DNA of 23,040 nucleotides, from IMG/VR virus record IMGVR_UViG_3300047287_000460, positions 1 through 23,040 of that record. One strand, written 5' to 3'. The position numbers and the translations under genes are program-made. Positions within the stretch are counted from its first letter, which is position 1; each line of letters opens with the position of its first letter. Below the pieces are notes generated by a model. It saw only the letters and a list, made by a program, of their open reading frames with translations. It ran no database searches and was not told the DNA's origin. Below are positions 15,227 to 21,636 of the stretch, one piece after another. Source of the stretch: a virus.

Positions 15227-15480
15227 TCGCCAACTTCTTCTAATATAGGAAGATCTTCTACGCCATAGGTCACTTCGTAGAAGCGGCCGTTGTGTTCGTA
15301 TTCGTCTGTCCAGAATCTTTGATTGTTAGACGAACAAATAGGATCTTTAAGACTTAGCACCATCATCATATGCTTGTACTCATCTCCTTCTAATTGTCGC
15401 TTAGGAGGACCTAATACCCGTCGTAAAAACGCCCGAGCTTCTTCGGGCGTCATGTTTAATACATTAGTCTTTTTTGACAT
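15223..15480 (-). CDS. Conserved-looking small protein, unknown function
   Basis: An 85-residue protein, unrecognised. Its N-terminus contains TPEEARAFLRRVLGPP (residues 11-26) and its C-terminus is acidic with aromatic residues (RFWTDEYEHNGRFYEVTYG). It overlaps the end of the MazG-like gene by 17 nt and its stop codon overlaps that of the convergent spike gene by 4 nt. It is the last gene of the long minus-strand module. A GC-rich hairpin (15430-15449) lies within its start region. Confidence 0.65.
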   Translation of the reverse strand: MSKKTNVLNMTPEEARAFLRRVLGPPKRQLEGDEYKHMMMVLSLKDPICSSNNQRFWTDEYEHNGRFYEVTYGVEDLPILEEVGD

Positions 15481-15835
15481 AGGGCTTCAAGTCGGGCGGA
15501 GTCCAACCCAAGGGCTTTAAGACTTTACCATCTTCACGCTTGCGAACCTTGCCGGTTTCTTTATCAATCTTAGCAAAGTTAGTTTTCATAACTTCTTTCC
15601 AAGCGCCTTCACCGTCGGCACCCATACTGTGAATAGCACCAATGGTAACAACTAAAATGTCGATTAAAGCATCTAATTGTTCTACACGGTCGTCATTGAG
15701 ATAAGCCGCATTAAGTTCGCCGAATTCTTCAGCAATTAAGTCGTAGTACAATTTAAACTGCATATTGTTGTAACCTTCGACAGTTTGATCGCAGGCTCGC
15801 ATAAATTTTTCTTGATCTCTAAAAGGATTAGTCAT
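15464..15835 (-). CDS. MazG-like nucleotide pyrophosphohydrolase
   Basis: A 123-residue all-alpha NTP pyrophosphatase of the MazG/PRA-PH type. The magnesium-binding motifs are visible: EEFGE (36-40) on one helix and DALIDILVV (55-63, Asp55 and Asp59) on the next. A GWTPPDL motif (110-116), common near the C-terminus of phage forms, follows. Such enzymes hydrolyse nucleoside triphosphates to monophosphates. In phages they have been proposed to clean up unusual nucleotides or to alter (p)ppGpp, but the substrate here is unknown. The ATG overlaps the stop of the next gene's upstream neighbour as ATGA, and the gene sits in the small-gene module. Confidence 0.82.
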   Translation of the reverse strand: MTNPFRDQEKFMRACDQTVEGYNNMQFKLYYDLIAEEFGELNAAYLNDDRVEQLDALIDILVVTIGAIHSMGADGEGAWKEVMKTNFAKIDKETGKVRKREDGKVLKPLGWTPPDLKPYVKKD

Positions 15836-16062
15836 GTTGTTAGCTTTTCTATAAATTCTTCATGCACTGGTTGATGGGCAACGGGCAATAGCCATCCATT
15901 GTTAACGCATTCAGCTATAATTATTTTATATTCTCTTGGGCACTGTTCGTTAATTTGAAAGCTGGCTCTCGGAACCAGCATAATGTTATCTGGACTGAAA
16001 TGAAAATCAGGATCCTTATTGGTATAAGTTTTAAATTTTTTACCAGGATTGCTATAGCTCAT
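15832..16062 (-). CDS. Small protein of unknown function
   Basis: A 76-residue protein with no motif that I recognise. It contains a KTYTNKDPDFHFSPDN segment (residues 11-26) and a likely strand and helix region around YKIIIAECVNNGWLLPVA. It overlaps genes on both sides by 4 nt (ATGA), which is strong support that it is translated. No Shine-Dalgarno sequence is clear, so it depends on coupling. Confidence 0.65.
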   Translation of the reverse strand: MSYSNPGKKFKTYTNKDPDFHFSPDNIMLVPRASFQINEQCPREYKIIIAECVNNGWLLPVAHQPVHEEFIEKLTT

Positions 16063-16292
16063 TTTTTAAGATTGTCCATGACTAATTTTTCTGCTTCGTC
16101 TTGTATACGCTTTTTATTGTATTCCACGGCTTTGATAAACATCATGTCAATTAGTTCAGCCATGACCTTTTTTCCAGAATCTTCTAAATGAGAATACGCC
16201 GGGGTACTGCTAACATAGCTGTATTCTCTACTTTTAATAAGACTGAATAGTTGTGCCGAAAGCACATGTCCGATGTCTTTGTCAGAAAGCAT
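16059..16292 (-). CDS. Small helical protein of unknown function
   Basis: A 77-residue protein, starting MLSDKDIGHV and ending in a charged helix rich in Lys and Glu (about 50-77). The frame is open further upstream to an ATG at 16508, but that extension overlaps the better-supported 16294-16587 gene over its whole length. The internal ATG at 16292 is preceded by AGAGAGG and lies one base after that gene's stop, so it is chosen as the start. Function unknown. Confidence 0.7.
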   Translation of the reverse strand: MLSDKDIGHVLSAQLFSLIKSREYSYVSSTPAYSHLEDSGKKVMAELIDMMFIKAVEYNKKRIQDEAEKLVMDNLKK

Positions 16293-16293
16293 T

Positions 16294-16587
16294 TTAACCT
16301 CTCTTAAGCATTTCGAGGAATACGATTTTGCCAATGCTTTCTCCAAAATCCTCGTCACTCGTAATAATATGTAAGCTTCTAATCCAGCGATCTTTGCTTT
16401 CATCGTAGTTCTTAACTTCGACAATTTTGCCTCCATTTGCGTTATAAACAGTAAAATTAAATGAATCATTGCCTTCGTCCGGGGCTCTACTAGAAAGAGT
16501 TGCACCACGACTTATCTTGTTGGCAGCTATAGCCGGGGTTTCGTTGTGCAAAAAGTTATAAAGTAATTGTCTTAGCCATTGTTTCAT
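16294..16587 (-). CDS. Conserved marine-phage protein of unknown function
   Basis: A 97-residue protein. The segment FTVYNANGGKIVEVKNYDES (residues 45-64) and the later SLHIITSDEDFGESIGKI (70-87) match a small protein family that I know from many T4-like marine phages. An N-terminal WLRQLLYNFL helix precedes it. The role is unknown. It overlaps its upstream neighbour by ATGA and is followed one base later by the next start. Confidence 0.75.
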   Translation of the reverse strand: MKQWLRQLLYNFLHNETPAIAANKISRGATLSSRAPDEGNDSFNFTVYNANGGKIVEVKNYDESKDRWIRSLHIITSDEDFGESIGKIVFLEMLKRG

Positions 16588-16844
16588 TTTGGTCCATAGC
16601 CTAATTGATTGAGATAAAATGATGCTACCCTTAGCATGTTCTCTGCATGTTCTTTATTTCTAGGAAGAACTATGCTAGCTCCATTATATAGGTTTCCGAC
16701 ATCTTTGTCGAGCTCTTTTGCAACAGCATTTCTCCATTTCTCGGCAGATTCCTGATCATCAAACCTGGGACTAAATTCGATATTTTCATCGTAGTCATCA
16801 ACCCAAATCCATTCGCTGTCAAATTCATCGTATATAAGTTTCAT
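16584..16844 (-). CDS. Small acidic protein of unknown function
   Basis: An 86-residue protein, strongly acidic at the N-terminus (EFDSEWIWVDDYDENIEF, residues 7-24) and helical after that, ending in a QLGYGPK tail. Tryptophan- and aspartate-rich openings like this can mimic nucleic acid, but that is only a speculation. An excellent GGAGG ribosome binding site lies 4 nt before the ATG. It directly follows the 16845-17102 gene with no spacing. Confidence 0.65.
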   Translation of the reverse strand: MKLIYDEFDSEWIWVDDYDENIEFSPRFDDQESAEKWRNAVAKELDKDVGNLYNGASIVLPRNKEHAENMLRVASFYLNQLGYGPK

Positions 16845-17102
16845 TTAACCTCCGTGTTTGAGTACATATAGCAAAACATCTTCTCCGCCGATGATAACCA
16901 TTTGGTGGCCGTATTCAAGATAAGTTTTATCCTTGCCGCTCCAAGTTTTTTGCTTTTTGACAGGCTCTACACGAACCATCTTAGGAGTTAGAGATTTAAT
17001 TGTGCAAATCTTTAAACCAGACGCTCCTGCACTTACTGCTACAGGCATGCCCACTGCAAGTTCTCGTCCCAGTATGTCGAGATGCGGATTAGCGTCGTTC
17101 AT
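16845..17102 (-). CDS. Small SH3/KOW-like beta-barrel protein
   Basis: An 85-residue protein beginning HLDILGRELAVGMPVAVS (residues 7-24). This is the LGRE-x-x-VG-x-x-V opening of small beta-barrel proteins found in many T4-like phages. Strands with alternating hydrophobic residues (IKSLTPKMVRVEPV) follow. Barrels of this kind often bind RNA or DNA, but no specific role can be given. It overlaps its upstream neighbour by ATGA. Confidence 0.65.
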   Translation of the reverse strand: MNDANPHLDILGRELAVGMPVAVSAGASGLKICTIKSLTPKMVRVEPVKKQKTWSGKDKTYLEYGHQMVIIGGEDVLLYVLKHGG

Positions 17103-17338
17103 TTTAAAGCCTTTACATCTTTGTGTTTAACAATAATTATATCATGGAATTTGCCATCGTGTTTGATAGGCAAGTCCGAAAACACACTAATGCGTGGCCC
17201 TTCGATTTCGCTGATCAGTGTATCATTGCCCACAGTTCCTCGAAATGGAATGCCATTCCATTTTCCCATTACACGGTCGCCGATAAAGTATGTCGGATGA
17301 TACCGATGCTTGCTAAAATACTCAGCAAGGTTTCCCAT
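17099..17338 (-). CDS. Conserved small beta-rich phage protein
   Basis: A 79-residue protein opening with LAEYFSKHRYHPTYFIGDRV (residues 4-23), then GKWNGIPFRGTVGNDT. I recognise this opening from hypothetical proteins shared by marine myoviruses. The GDRV and GTV turns suggest a small beta-barrel like that of its neighbour (16845-17102), so the two could be diverged relatives; their similarity is limited to these turns. A weak AAGGA ribosome binding site precedes the ATG. Confidence 0.65.
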   Translation of the reverse strand: MGNLAEYFSKHRYHPTYFIGDRVMGKWNGIPFRGTVGNDTLISEIEGPRISVFSDLPIKHDGKFHDIIIVKHKDVKALK

Positions 17339-17347
17339 AGAAATCCT

Positions 17348-17590
17348 TTATTTGTTGCGTATTTCTCTACCAACTGTCATAGTTCGAGATAGAGATTTTT
17401 TAAAAATGTACTTTGAGATGGCATGCGGCCACCTAGACATCAAAAAAGGAAAAACCGCGTGAATCAAACTGACCACTGCAAGTACAGTGACGCTACAAGT
17501 AATCCACAGGTTAAATTTAAGATGTTCGAAGTAGCTTTCGTTTACTTCTTTTAAGTGGTTAAAATTAACCAAGTGTTTTTTGTCTTCCAT
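17348..17590 (-). CDS. DUF6356-like small membrane protein
   Basis: An 80-residue protein with one clear membrane segment, LWITCSVTVLAVVSLIHAVF (28-47). The pattern before and after it, HLKEVNESYFEHLKF (12-26) then HAVFPFL (44-50), fits the DUF6356 family as I remember it (short inner-membrane proteins with YFEH and H-A-x-F-P-F motifs). Function of the family is unknown. The C-terminus is basic and would lie in the cytoplasm under the positive-inside rule. Its ATG starts on the base next to the stop of the upstream 54-residue gene. Confidence 0.65.
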   Translation of the reverse strand: MEDKKHLVNFNHLKEVNESYFEHLKFNLWITCSVTVLAVVSLIHAVFPFLMSRWPHAISKYIFKKSLSRTMTVGREIRNK

Positions 17591-17755
17591 TTATCGTTGA
17601 TCTTTAAAAAGTTTTGTTATTAAAAAGTAAATCAGTAAGGCTACGCCTTGGAAATATGTTCTTTCAAATGCGGTGTGGTAATCGTATGTGCCATGTGTAA
17701 ATTGATAAGAAAAGTTGCCAAGTCCTAGTGCCAAAAAAATAAGAAATGTTTTCAT
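17591..17755 (-). CDS. 54-residue membrane protein of unknown function
   Basis: A short gene from ATG 17755 to TAA 17593-17591. The protein starts MKTFLIFLALGLGNF, a hydrophobic N-terminal segment, and has a second membrane segment GVALLIYFLITKLF (37-50) with a basic end. A GAGG ribosome binding site sits 6 nt before the ATG, and the stop abuts the start of the DUF6356-like gene, so the two membrane proteins are probably made together. A weak late-like promoter lies 30 nt upstream. Phage holins and inner-membrane accessory proteins can look like this, but nothing specific supports either. Confidence 0.6.
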   Translation of the reverse strand: MKTFLIFLALGLGNFSYQFTHGTYDYHTAFERTYFQGVALLIYFLITKLFKDQR

Positions 17756-17784
17756 GTTTGACCTCAAAAAGTTCTTTAGACAAG

Positions 17785-17792
17785 TATTTACA
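17785..17792 (-). promoter_or_regulatory. Possible late promoter variant TGTAAATA
   Basis: TGTAAATA on the minus strand shares the TAAATA core of the late octamer. It lies in the only sizeable spacer of this minus-strand module (17756-17821) and 29 nt before the 54-residue gene. Two bases differ from TATAAATA, so this is a weak call. Confidence 0.25.
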
Positions 17793-17821
17793 CAGAGTAG
17801 TACTAGTAATAAAGGCTACTT

Positions 17822-18028
17822 TTAATCTTGCTCAAAGTACTCCTTGATTTGCATGGCCGCATCTTTTAAAGTGGCATCTTGCACATCTTTATAAGGACCG
17901 ATTAACGGCATAGATAAACAAACTTTAGCGCACTCTTTGATAATTAGCTCAGCAAAGTATTCAATTGACTCTTCTTCTTTGTTTAAGAAACCAGCTTGTT
18001 CAGCAAGTTCTTTGATTTTTTTACTCAT
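17822..18028 (-). CDS. Small paralogue 1 of an IKELAEQA...FAELI family
   Basis: A 68-residue helical protein with N-terminal KKIKELAEQAG (residues 3-13), then EYFAELIIKECAKVC (23-37) and a C-terminal IKEYF (61-65). The same three landmarks recur in the genes at 18032-18319 and 18479-18784. This type is common in T4-like marine phages, with unknown function. It is spaced 3 nt from the next gene upstream. Confidence 0.7.
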   Translation of the reverse strand: MSKKIKELAEQAGFLNKEEESIEYFAELIIKECAKVCLSMPLIGPYKDVQDATLKDAAMQIKEYFEQD

Positions 18029-18031
18029 TGT

Positions 18032-18319
18032 TTATTTTCGAGTTCTAATGGTTCGCAAAATTCTGTCCACATTATCTACTGGAGCATCTTTAACTCCAAA
18101 ATGGTCTTTAACTTCTTTAGAAGTTGGCCAAGCATCATCGTTATCAGTGGCCTTACACATAAAGTCATACATTTCATCCACAATCAACTCTACAAACTTT
18201 TCCAAAGTCTCAGGCGGGTCAAAGGTAATATATGCTTTTGGGTTGACAACATCATTTTCAAGTCGTTGCCAAAACTCGCCGCCTGCTTGCAGAGCAAGTT
18301 CTCGAATACGATCGTTCAT
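18032..18319 (-). CDS. Small paralogue 2 of the same family
   Basis: A 95-residue protein with the family landmarks: NDRIRELALQAG (2-13), EKFVELIVDEMYDF (40-53) and VKDHFGVKD (70-78), followed by a 17-residue basic tail. A 26-residue insert lies between the first two landmarks compared with paralogue 1. The start ATG overlaps the stop of the 58-residue gene as ATGA and uses a GAGGTCAAA ribosome binding site located inside that gene. Function unknown. Confidence 0.7.
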   Translation of the reverse strand: MNDRIRELALQAGGEFWQRLENDVVNPKAYITFDPPETLEKFVELIVDEMYDFMCKATDNDDAWPTSKEVKDHFGVKDAPVDNVDRILRTIRTRK

Positions 18320-18492
18320 TCTTTTGACCTCAACATTTCAAATAACTCTTTTCCGAGTTTATTTTTGAATTCTTCCTCAGTCATATGGACAAGAGTATCC
18401 ATGGCCAGTTCCATTGGCAATCTCAATACAATTTCCATTTCTGGAGCAAAGGTATCAGGATTCATTTTTATGTGTCTGCTAATTAGTTTCAT
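18316..18492 (-). CDS. 58-residue protein of unknown function
   Basis: A short gene between two paralogues, from ATG 18492 to TGA 18318-18316. The protein begins MKLISRHIKMNPDTF and continues with a hydrophobic stretch and a charged helix (EEEFKNKLGKELFEML, 39-54). It overlaps the previous gene by 14 nt and the next by 4 nt. A GGAG sequence lies 6 nt before the ATG. It carries the ribosome binding site of paralogue 2. No family recognised. Confidence 0.6.
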   Translation of the reverse strand: MKLISRHIKMNPDTFAPEMEIVLRLPMELAMDTLVHMTEEEFKNKLGKELFEMLRSKE

Positions 18493-18784
18493 TCTTCACT
18501 CCTAGTAATTCTTTGATTAGGGTCTTTTTATCTTCCGTGCTCATTCCATGAAGTCCGAAATGTTCTTTAATCTTATCACCAATATCAGCATTATAATAAA
18601 ATTCAGTTCCTTCATTAGATGATTTACTGCCTGTATTACTCTTGTCAGCAATATTAATACATTCTTTCACAATCAACTCTGCGAACTTTTTACGATTAAA
18701 CGATTCAGCAGTGGCAGTGCCATTCAACCCACATTTTACAATGTCTGTTGCTTGTTTTTCAAGTTCCTGAATTCTTTCGTTCAC
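18479..18784 (-). CDS. Small paralogue 3 of the same family
   Basis: A 101-residue protein with NERIQELEKQA (2-12), KKFAELIVKECINIA (32-46) and IKEHFGLHG (72-80), the same three landmarks as the genes at 17822-18028 and 18032-18319. It starts with GTG, overlapping the ligase stop as GTGA and following a GGAG sequence. The region between landmarks is Ser-, Asn- and Gly-rich. Function unknown. Confidence 0.7.
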   Translation of the reverse strand: MNERIQELEKQATDIVKCGLNGTATAESFNRKKFAELIVKECINIADKSNTGSKSSNEGTEFYYNADIGDKIKEHFGLHGMSTEDKKTLIKELLGVKNETN

Positions 18785-20103
18785 AGTTTTTCTCCTGCTT
18801 CAAATCCACGGAAGCGAAGGAAACGGGGAAAGCGGAGGCTGTAAGTGCCGTCTTGATTTTGTGTAATAGCGTCGGCTCTTACTTCAACAAGCTGACCAGC
18901 CAGTCGATCACGACCAGCCCAATAGGAAATCCTATCGCCATCAGTAAAACCACTCCCACAATTAACTTTAATAGTTCGTCCGTCGTCGACTCCTGAGAGG
19001 ACAAGCGCCCCCAGTCGTCCTGCATATTTTCCTGTTCCTTCTTCGACATCTGTTACCTCCAAAGTTACTTCAATAAAAGGTTTGAGTTTGAGCCAGCTAA
19101 CTGAGCGTTTGCATTCGTAGGGAGCATCAATGTCTTTGATCATAATGCCCTCATAACCGCCGTCAATCGCCGATTGGTTAATAGCACGGAAACGCTTTTG
19201 ACCTTCACTAGTATTTAAGTCAACTAGCTCTTGTGCCAATGTGCGGAAGTTAGGCAATGCTTCGATGTTGCCGTTATACCATTCCTTGAGCCACTCACTG
19301 CGCTTAACTTGTGTAATTTTGCACTTGCCTTGTTCAAAGTCGGACAATGGCAGTGCGTCAAACAAGTAAAGTAATGCGTCTTTGGCATCAACATCACTCT
19401 TACGATGCACCTGCTTCATCAAGTCTTGGAAGCTAGTGCTCATTACTTCGCCGTCTAGCACCATGGGCACAGTAAAGCCAGAAGCCACTGCGGCAAGTTG
19501 TTCCTTAAGGTGCGGAAAGTTTACAAGTTCTTTACCGTTACGGCTATACTGATCAACACGCCCATCTGGATAAACAACAGTGATAATGCGGACCCCGTCG
19601 AGTTTAACTTCGATAAGTTTGCGTCCAGATACTTTCGATTCATGATTAGCACTATCATGAGCAAGCTGACAAGAAAAAATTGGTACAGCATATTTAGGCC
19701 ATTTCCTTTCTACAACCTTGTTGATTGTCTTTTCGCTGACGCCGCAACGAAGATCCTTGATAAGGATGCGACGATACCATCCGTTCCACTGCGATTTTGT
19801 AGCCTGAGCCATTAGTTGTGCTACAACATCACGAGCGGAATTACCGGTACATGCCCGGTTAATAAAAAGTTGTACAGCAGTGTTAAATGATGCCCAATCC
19901 AAGCCGGGACCATCTGTATCTGCATCTTTTTTCTCGGGAATTTGTTTAAGCCCAAATGTAATCATTGGGTCCATTGCCAAACGAACACCGTTAAAAAATT
20001 CGTCATTGCCTGCTTCCGCTTGAGCAAGAATAATAGCTTCTTTGTTCAAACGGCTAGGGTGATCTTCCAAACTAGAAATAACATATTGGCAGGGATCGCT
20101 CAT
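18781..20103 (-). CDS. 30: ATP-dependent DNA ligase (T4 gp30-like)
   Basis: A 440-residue nucleotidyltransferase. The active-site motif EVKLDGVR (165-172) places the AMP-accepting lysine at 167. Motif III LDGEV (216-220), a motif IIIa YLFDA, motif IV YEGIMIKD and motif V WLKLKP follow in order, and an OB-like C-terminal domain ends the protein. Residues 1-150 form the helical N-terminal region with WNGWYRRILIKDLRCGVS, as in T4 ligase. The enzyme seals nicks with ATP and would join Okazaki fragments and recombination products. T4 ligase has 487 residues, so this is somewhat shorter. It has a full-consensus sigma-70 promoter and a GAGGT ribosome binding site, suggesting early expression. The small minus genes follow it closely. 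Confidence 0.93.
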   Translation of the reverse strand: MSDPCQYVISSLEDHPSRLNKEAIILAQAEAGNDEFFNGVRLAMDPMITFGLKQIPEKKDADTDGPGLDWASFNTAVQLFINRACTGNSARDVVAQLMAQATKSQWNGWYRRILIKDLRCGVSEKTINKVVERKWPKYAVPIFSCQLAHDSANHESKVSGRKLIEVKLDGVRIITVVYPDGRVDQYSRNGKELVNFPHLKEQLAAVASGFTVPMVLDGEVMSTSFQDLMKQVHRKSDVDAKDALLYLFDALPLSDFEQGKCKITQVKRSEWLKEWYNGNIEALPNFRTLAQELVDLNTSEGQKRFRAINQSAIDGGYEGIMIKDIDAPYECKRSVSWLKLKPFIEVTLEVTDVEEGTGKYAGRLGALVLSGVDDGRTIKVNCGSGFTDGDRISYWAGRDRLAGQLVEVRADAITQNQDGTYSLRFPRFLRFRGFEAGEKL

Positions 20104-20132
20104 TTAGACCTCGAAAATTGTTTAATGCAAGT

Positions 20133-20161
20133 ATTATAGCACGGCACAGAATTTATGTCAA
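20133..20161 (-). promoter_or_regulatory. Full-consensus sigma-70 promoter for the ligase operon
   Basis: On the minus strand TTGACA (20161-20156), exactly 17 nt of spacer, then TATAAT (20138-20133): both hexamers and the spacing are ideal. The expected start is near 20126, leaving a leader of about 23 nt with GAGGT before the ligase ATG at 20103. This is the strongest host-type promoter in the window. Confidence 0.88.
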
Positions 20162-20176
20162 TTAATGGCGAATTAT

Positions 20177-20184
20177 CGTAAATA
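20177..20184 (+). promoter_or_regulatory. Possible late promoter variant CGTAAATA
   Basis: CGTAAATA shares the TAAATA core of the late octamer and lies 18 nt before the ATG of the 2OG oxygenase gene. An AAGGAG ribosome binding site (20192-20197) follows. Two bases differ from TATAAATA. Confidence 0.35.
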
Positions 20185-20202
20185 CGCTAACAAGGAGCAA
20201 AT

Positions 20203-20922
20203 ATGGAAGATCCAAAAACCAATGTAGTGGTTCCGCCAGGAATCAGCGGCAGAAAACCCAAATATGAAATTGAAAAACAATCTCTAGAAATAGTAGCAAA
20301 TGAATTAGCATTGTTAAGTTTGGGCGACTGCGAACCTTTGACTTGGAAAATAGACCAAGGTGCGTTTATGCACGAAATCAAGCAGTTTGAAAATGATTGG
20401 GTTGACTACTTGCCAAGAACGGATCGTGTTAACAGTCGTAAAGCGTTAGCACTTACTAATTTACCAGGAATGACACACAGGGATAACCCTAGCCACGCCC
20501 AAGCATGTTATGCCGCTGGCAGATATGTTAAAGAGGAAGAATTTTGTGTACCCACAGATGTTTATAAAGCTTGCCCAAGCTTACACAATTTGTTAGATAC
20601 TTTTGCACCTTTGGGCAGGACATTTTTAGTTAAATGTGGCACTGGAGGATACTTTGTTCCGCACAGAGACCATCCTGCAAGTCCCAGGGACAGCCTGAGA
20701 ATAATTGTGTTTTTAAATAATTGCGATACCTATGAGTATGATTGGATTTTTGGCGCAGACAACAAAATTCCAATTGAAATTGGTCGTGCTTACTATGCCA
20801 ACACCAAGAAGACTCACAGAACAGTTAGTTGGGTTGACGAAAGTATTCACTTAATCATAAATGTTCCATTTACTTCAGAGAATGTGTCAAAGGTTATTGC
20901 ACACCTCAAGCATCCGCACTAA
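20203..20922 (+). CDS. 2-oxoglutarate/Fe(II)-dependent oxygenase (aspartyl/asparaginyl hydroxylase-like)
   Basis: A 239-residue protein with the iron-binding facial triad of double-stranded beta-helix oxygenases. HRD gives His154 and Asp156 in GGYFVPHRDHP (148-158), and His205 lies in KKTHRTVSW (202-210). SLRIIVFLNN (164-173) holds an arginine that may bind 2-oxoglutarate. The family hydroxylates proteins or small molecules; aspartyl/asparaginyl beta-hydroxylase is the nearest type by motif. 2OG oxygenases are frequent in marine T4-like phages and their substrates are mostly unknown. The gene stands alone on the plus strand, with its own ribosome binding site (AAGGAG) and a strong terminator just after it. 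Confidence 0.8.
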   Translation: MEDPKTNVVVPPGISGRKPKYEIEKQSLEIVANELALLSLGDCEPLTWKIDQGAFMHEIKQFENDWVDYLPRTDRVNSRKALALTNLPGMTHRDNPSHAQACYAAGRYVKEEEFCVPTDVYKACPSLHNLLDTFAPLGRTFLVKCGTGGYFVPHRDHPASPRDSLRIIVFLNNCDTYEYDWIFGADNKIPIEIGRAYYANTKKTHRTVSWVDESIHLIINVPFTSENVSKVIAHLKHPH

Positions 20923-21349
20923 ACTGTTTAACCAGTTCTAAAAATGAATCTTCTAAAGGCAACTCGAAAGGTTGCCTTTTTAGTTTATAGTTGGCTTTTT
21001 TGGCAGAGATGAGTAGTTGCTTAATTTCTAAAATACTTTTTTCTATGGCTTGAGAATCTGTGTCATTGGCTATAAGATAAAAAGATTCTAACTCTGAAAG
21101 TCTTTGGTTAAGATACTCTATATGTTCTTCATTGGCTGTAATACCCAACTCGAATTTTTTAAGTTTTGTGTGCAAGGAAACTGTAACTTTGAGCTGTCCC
21201 AGGTCGACGCTGAGGCCGTCTAGTGCTTGATAAGAAGCGTTTGGATACAGCTCCACCGCTCTACTATGAGAATTTAAAAGTTGCCTGTTGATCTGCGATA
21301 TCAACAGCTCCAACGAATCTATGGTAAAATTATTCCCAGTGTATTTCAT
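20906..21349 (-). CDS. Helical protein of unknown function
   Basis: A 147-residue protein, largely helical. Residues about 60-120 have heptad-like spacing of Leu, Ile and Glu, suggesting a coiled coil. A YPNASYQALDGLSVDLGQLK segment (about 35-54) lies in the first third. Its last codons overlap the end of the convergent oxygenase gene by 17 nt, and they carry that gene's terminator hairpin. The start overlaps the end of the DUF465-like gene by 20 nt. No family recognised. Confidence 0.65.
   Translation of the reverse strand: MKYTGNNFTIDSLELLISQINRQLLNSHSRAVELYPNASYQALDGLSVDLGQLKVTVSLHTKLKKFELGITANEEHIEYLNQRLSELESFYLIANDTDSQAIEKSILEIKQLLISAKKANYKLKRQPFELPLEDSFLELVKQFSADA
20955..20981 (+). terminator. 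Intrinsic terminator of the 2OG oxygenase gene
   Basis: AAAGGCAAC (20955-20963) pairs with GTTGCCTTT (20971-20979) around a 7-nt loop and runs into a short T tract on the plus strand. It lies 32 nt after the oxygenase stop, inside the coding end of the convergent minus gene. Confidence 0.8.
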
Positions 21350-21539
21350 TCATCAGCTCGTGTCGTTTTCGGTAACAGCGACCAAGCTCATCTTTGATTT
21401 TGAGCTTTTGTTTTTTAAGTTCTTCGACTTCAAATTCATTCCAGCTTTTTTGCTTGAGCATTTTTTCCAATTGGTATTCTATCGTACTATGTTGGTTAGT
21501 CAGTGTTCGGATGTGGCGCTCTAAAGAATCTATGTCCAT
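21330..21539 (-). CDS. DUF465/YdcH-like small protein
   Basis: A 69-residue two-helix protein: IDSLERHIRTLTNQHSTIEY (3-22), then EVEELKKQKLKIKDEL (about 39-54). The spacing of LE-x-H and LKKQKLKIKDE matches the DUF465 (YdcH) family of short bacterial proteins with unknown role. The open frame extends upstream to 21740, but that extension overlaps the HNH gene and its promoters. The ATG at 21539 has an ideal GGAGG ribosome binding site, so it is taken as the start. It overlaps the next gene by 20 nt. Confidence 0.75.
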   Translation of the reverse strand: MDIDSLERHIRTLTNQHSTIEYQLEKMLKQKSWNEFEVEELKKQKLKIKDELGRCYRKRHELMNEIHWE

Positions 21540-21569
21540 GGTAAAATCCTCCAAAAAAATTGTTGAAAG

Positions 21570-21598
21570 TTGACACAATATATTTAATAGCGTATACT
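21570..21598 (+). promoter_or_regulatory. Sigma-70 promoter upstream of the HNH gene
   Basis: TTGACA (21570-21575), a 17-nt spacer and TATACT (21593-21598) form a near-consensus promoter on the plus strand. The expected start near 21605 gives a leader of about 30 nt that contains the late promoter box. Confidence 0.6.
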
Positions 21599-21622
21599 TG
21601 TTTTTCCTGGCATTTTTTTGAT

Positions 21623-21630
21623 TATAAATA
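21623..21630 (+). promoter_or_regulatory. T4-type late promoter TATAAATA fused to the HNH start
   Basis: An exact TATAAATA octamer. The HNH gene ATG (21637) follows after 6 nt, at the expected transcription start, with no ribosome binding site between them. Confidence 0.75.
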
Positions 21631-21636
21631 TACAAA

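Noticed and set aside
16293-16508. Longer N-terminus for the 16059-16292 gene
   Set aside because: It would overlap the conserved 16294-16587 gene along its whole length; the ATG at 16292 has a good AGAGAGG site and lies one base after that gene's stop.
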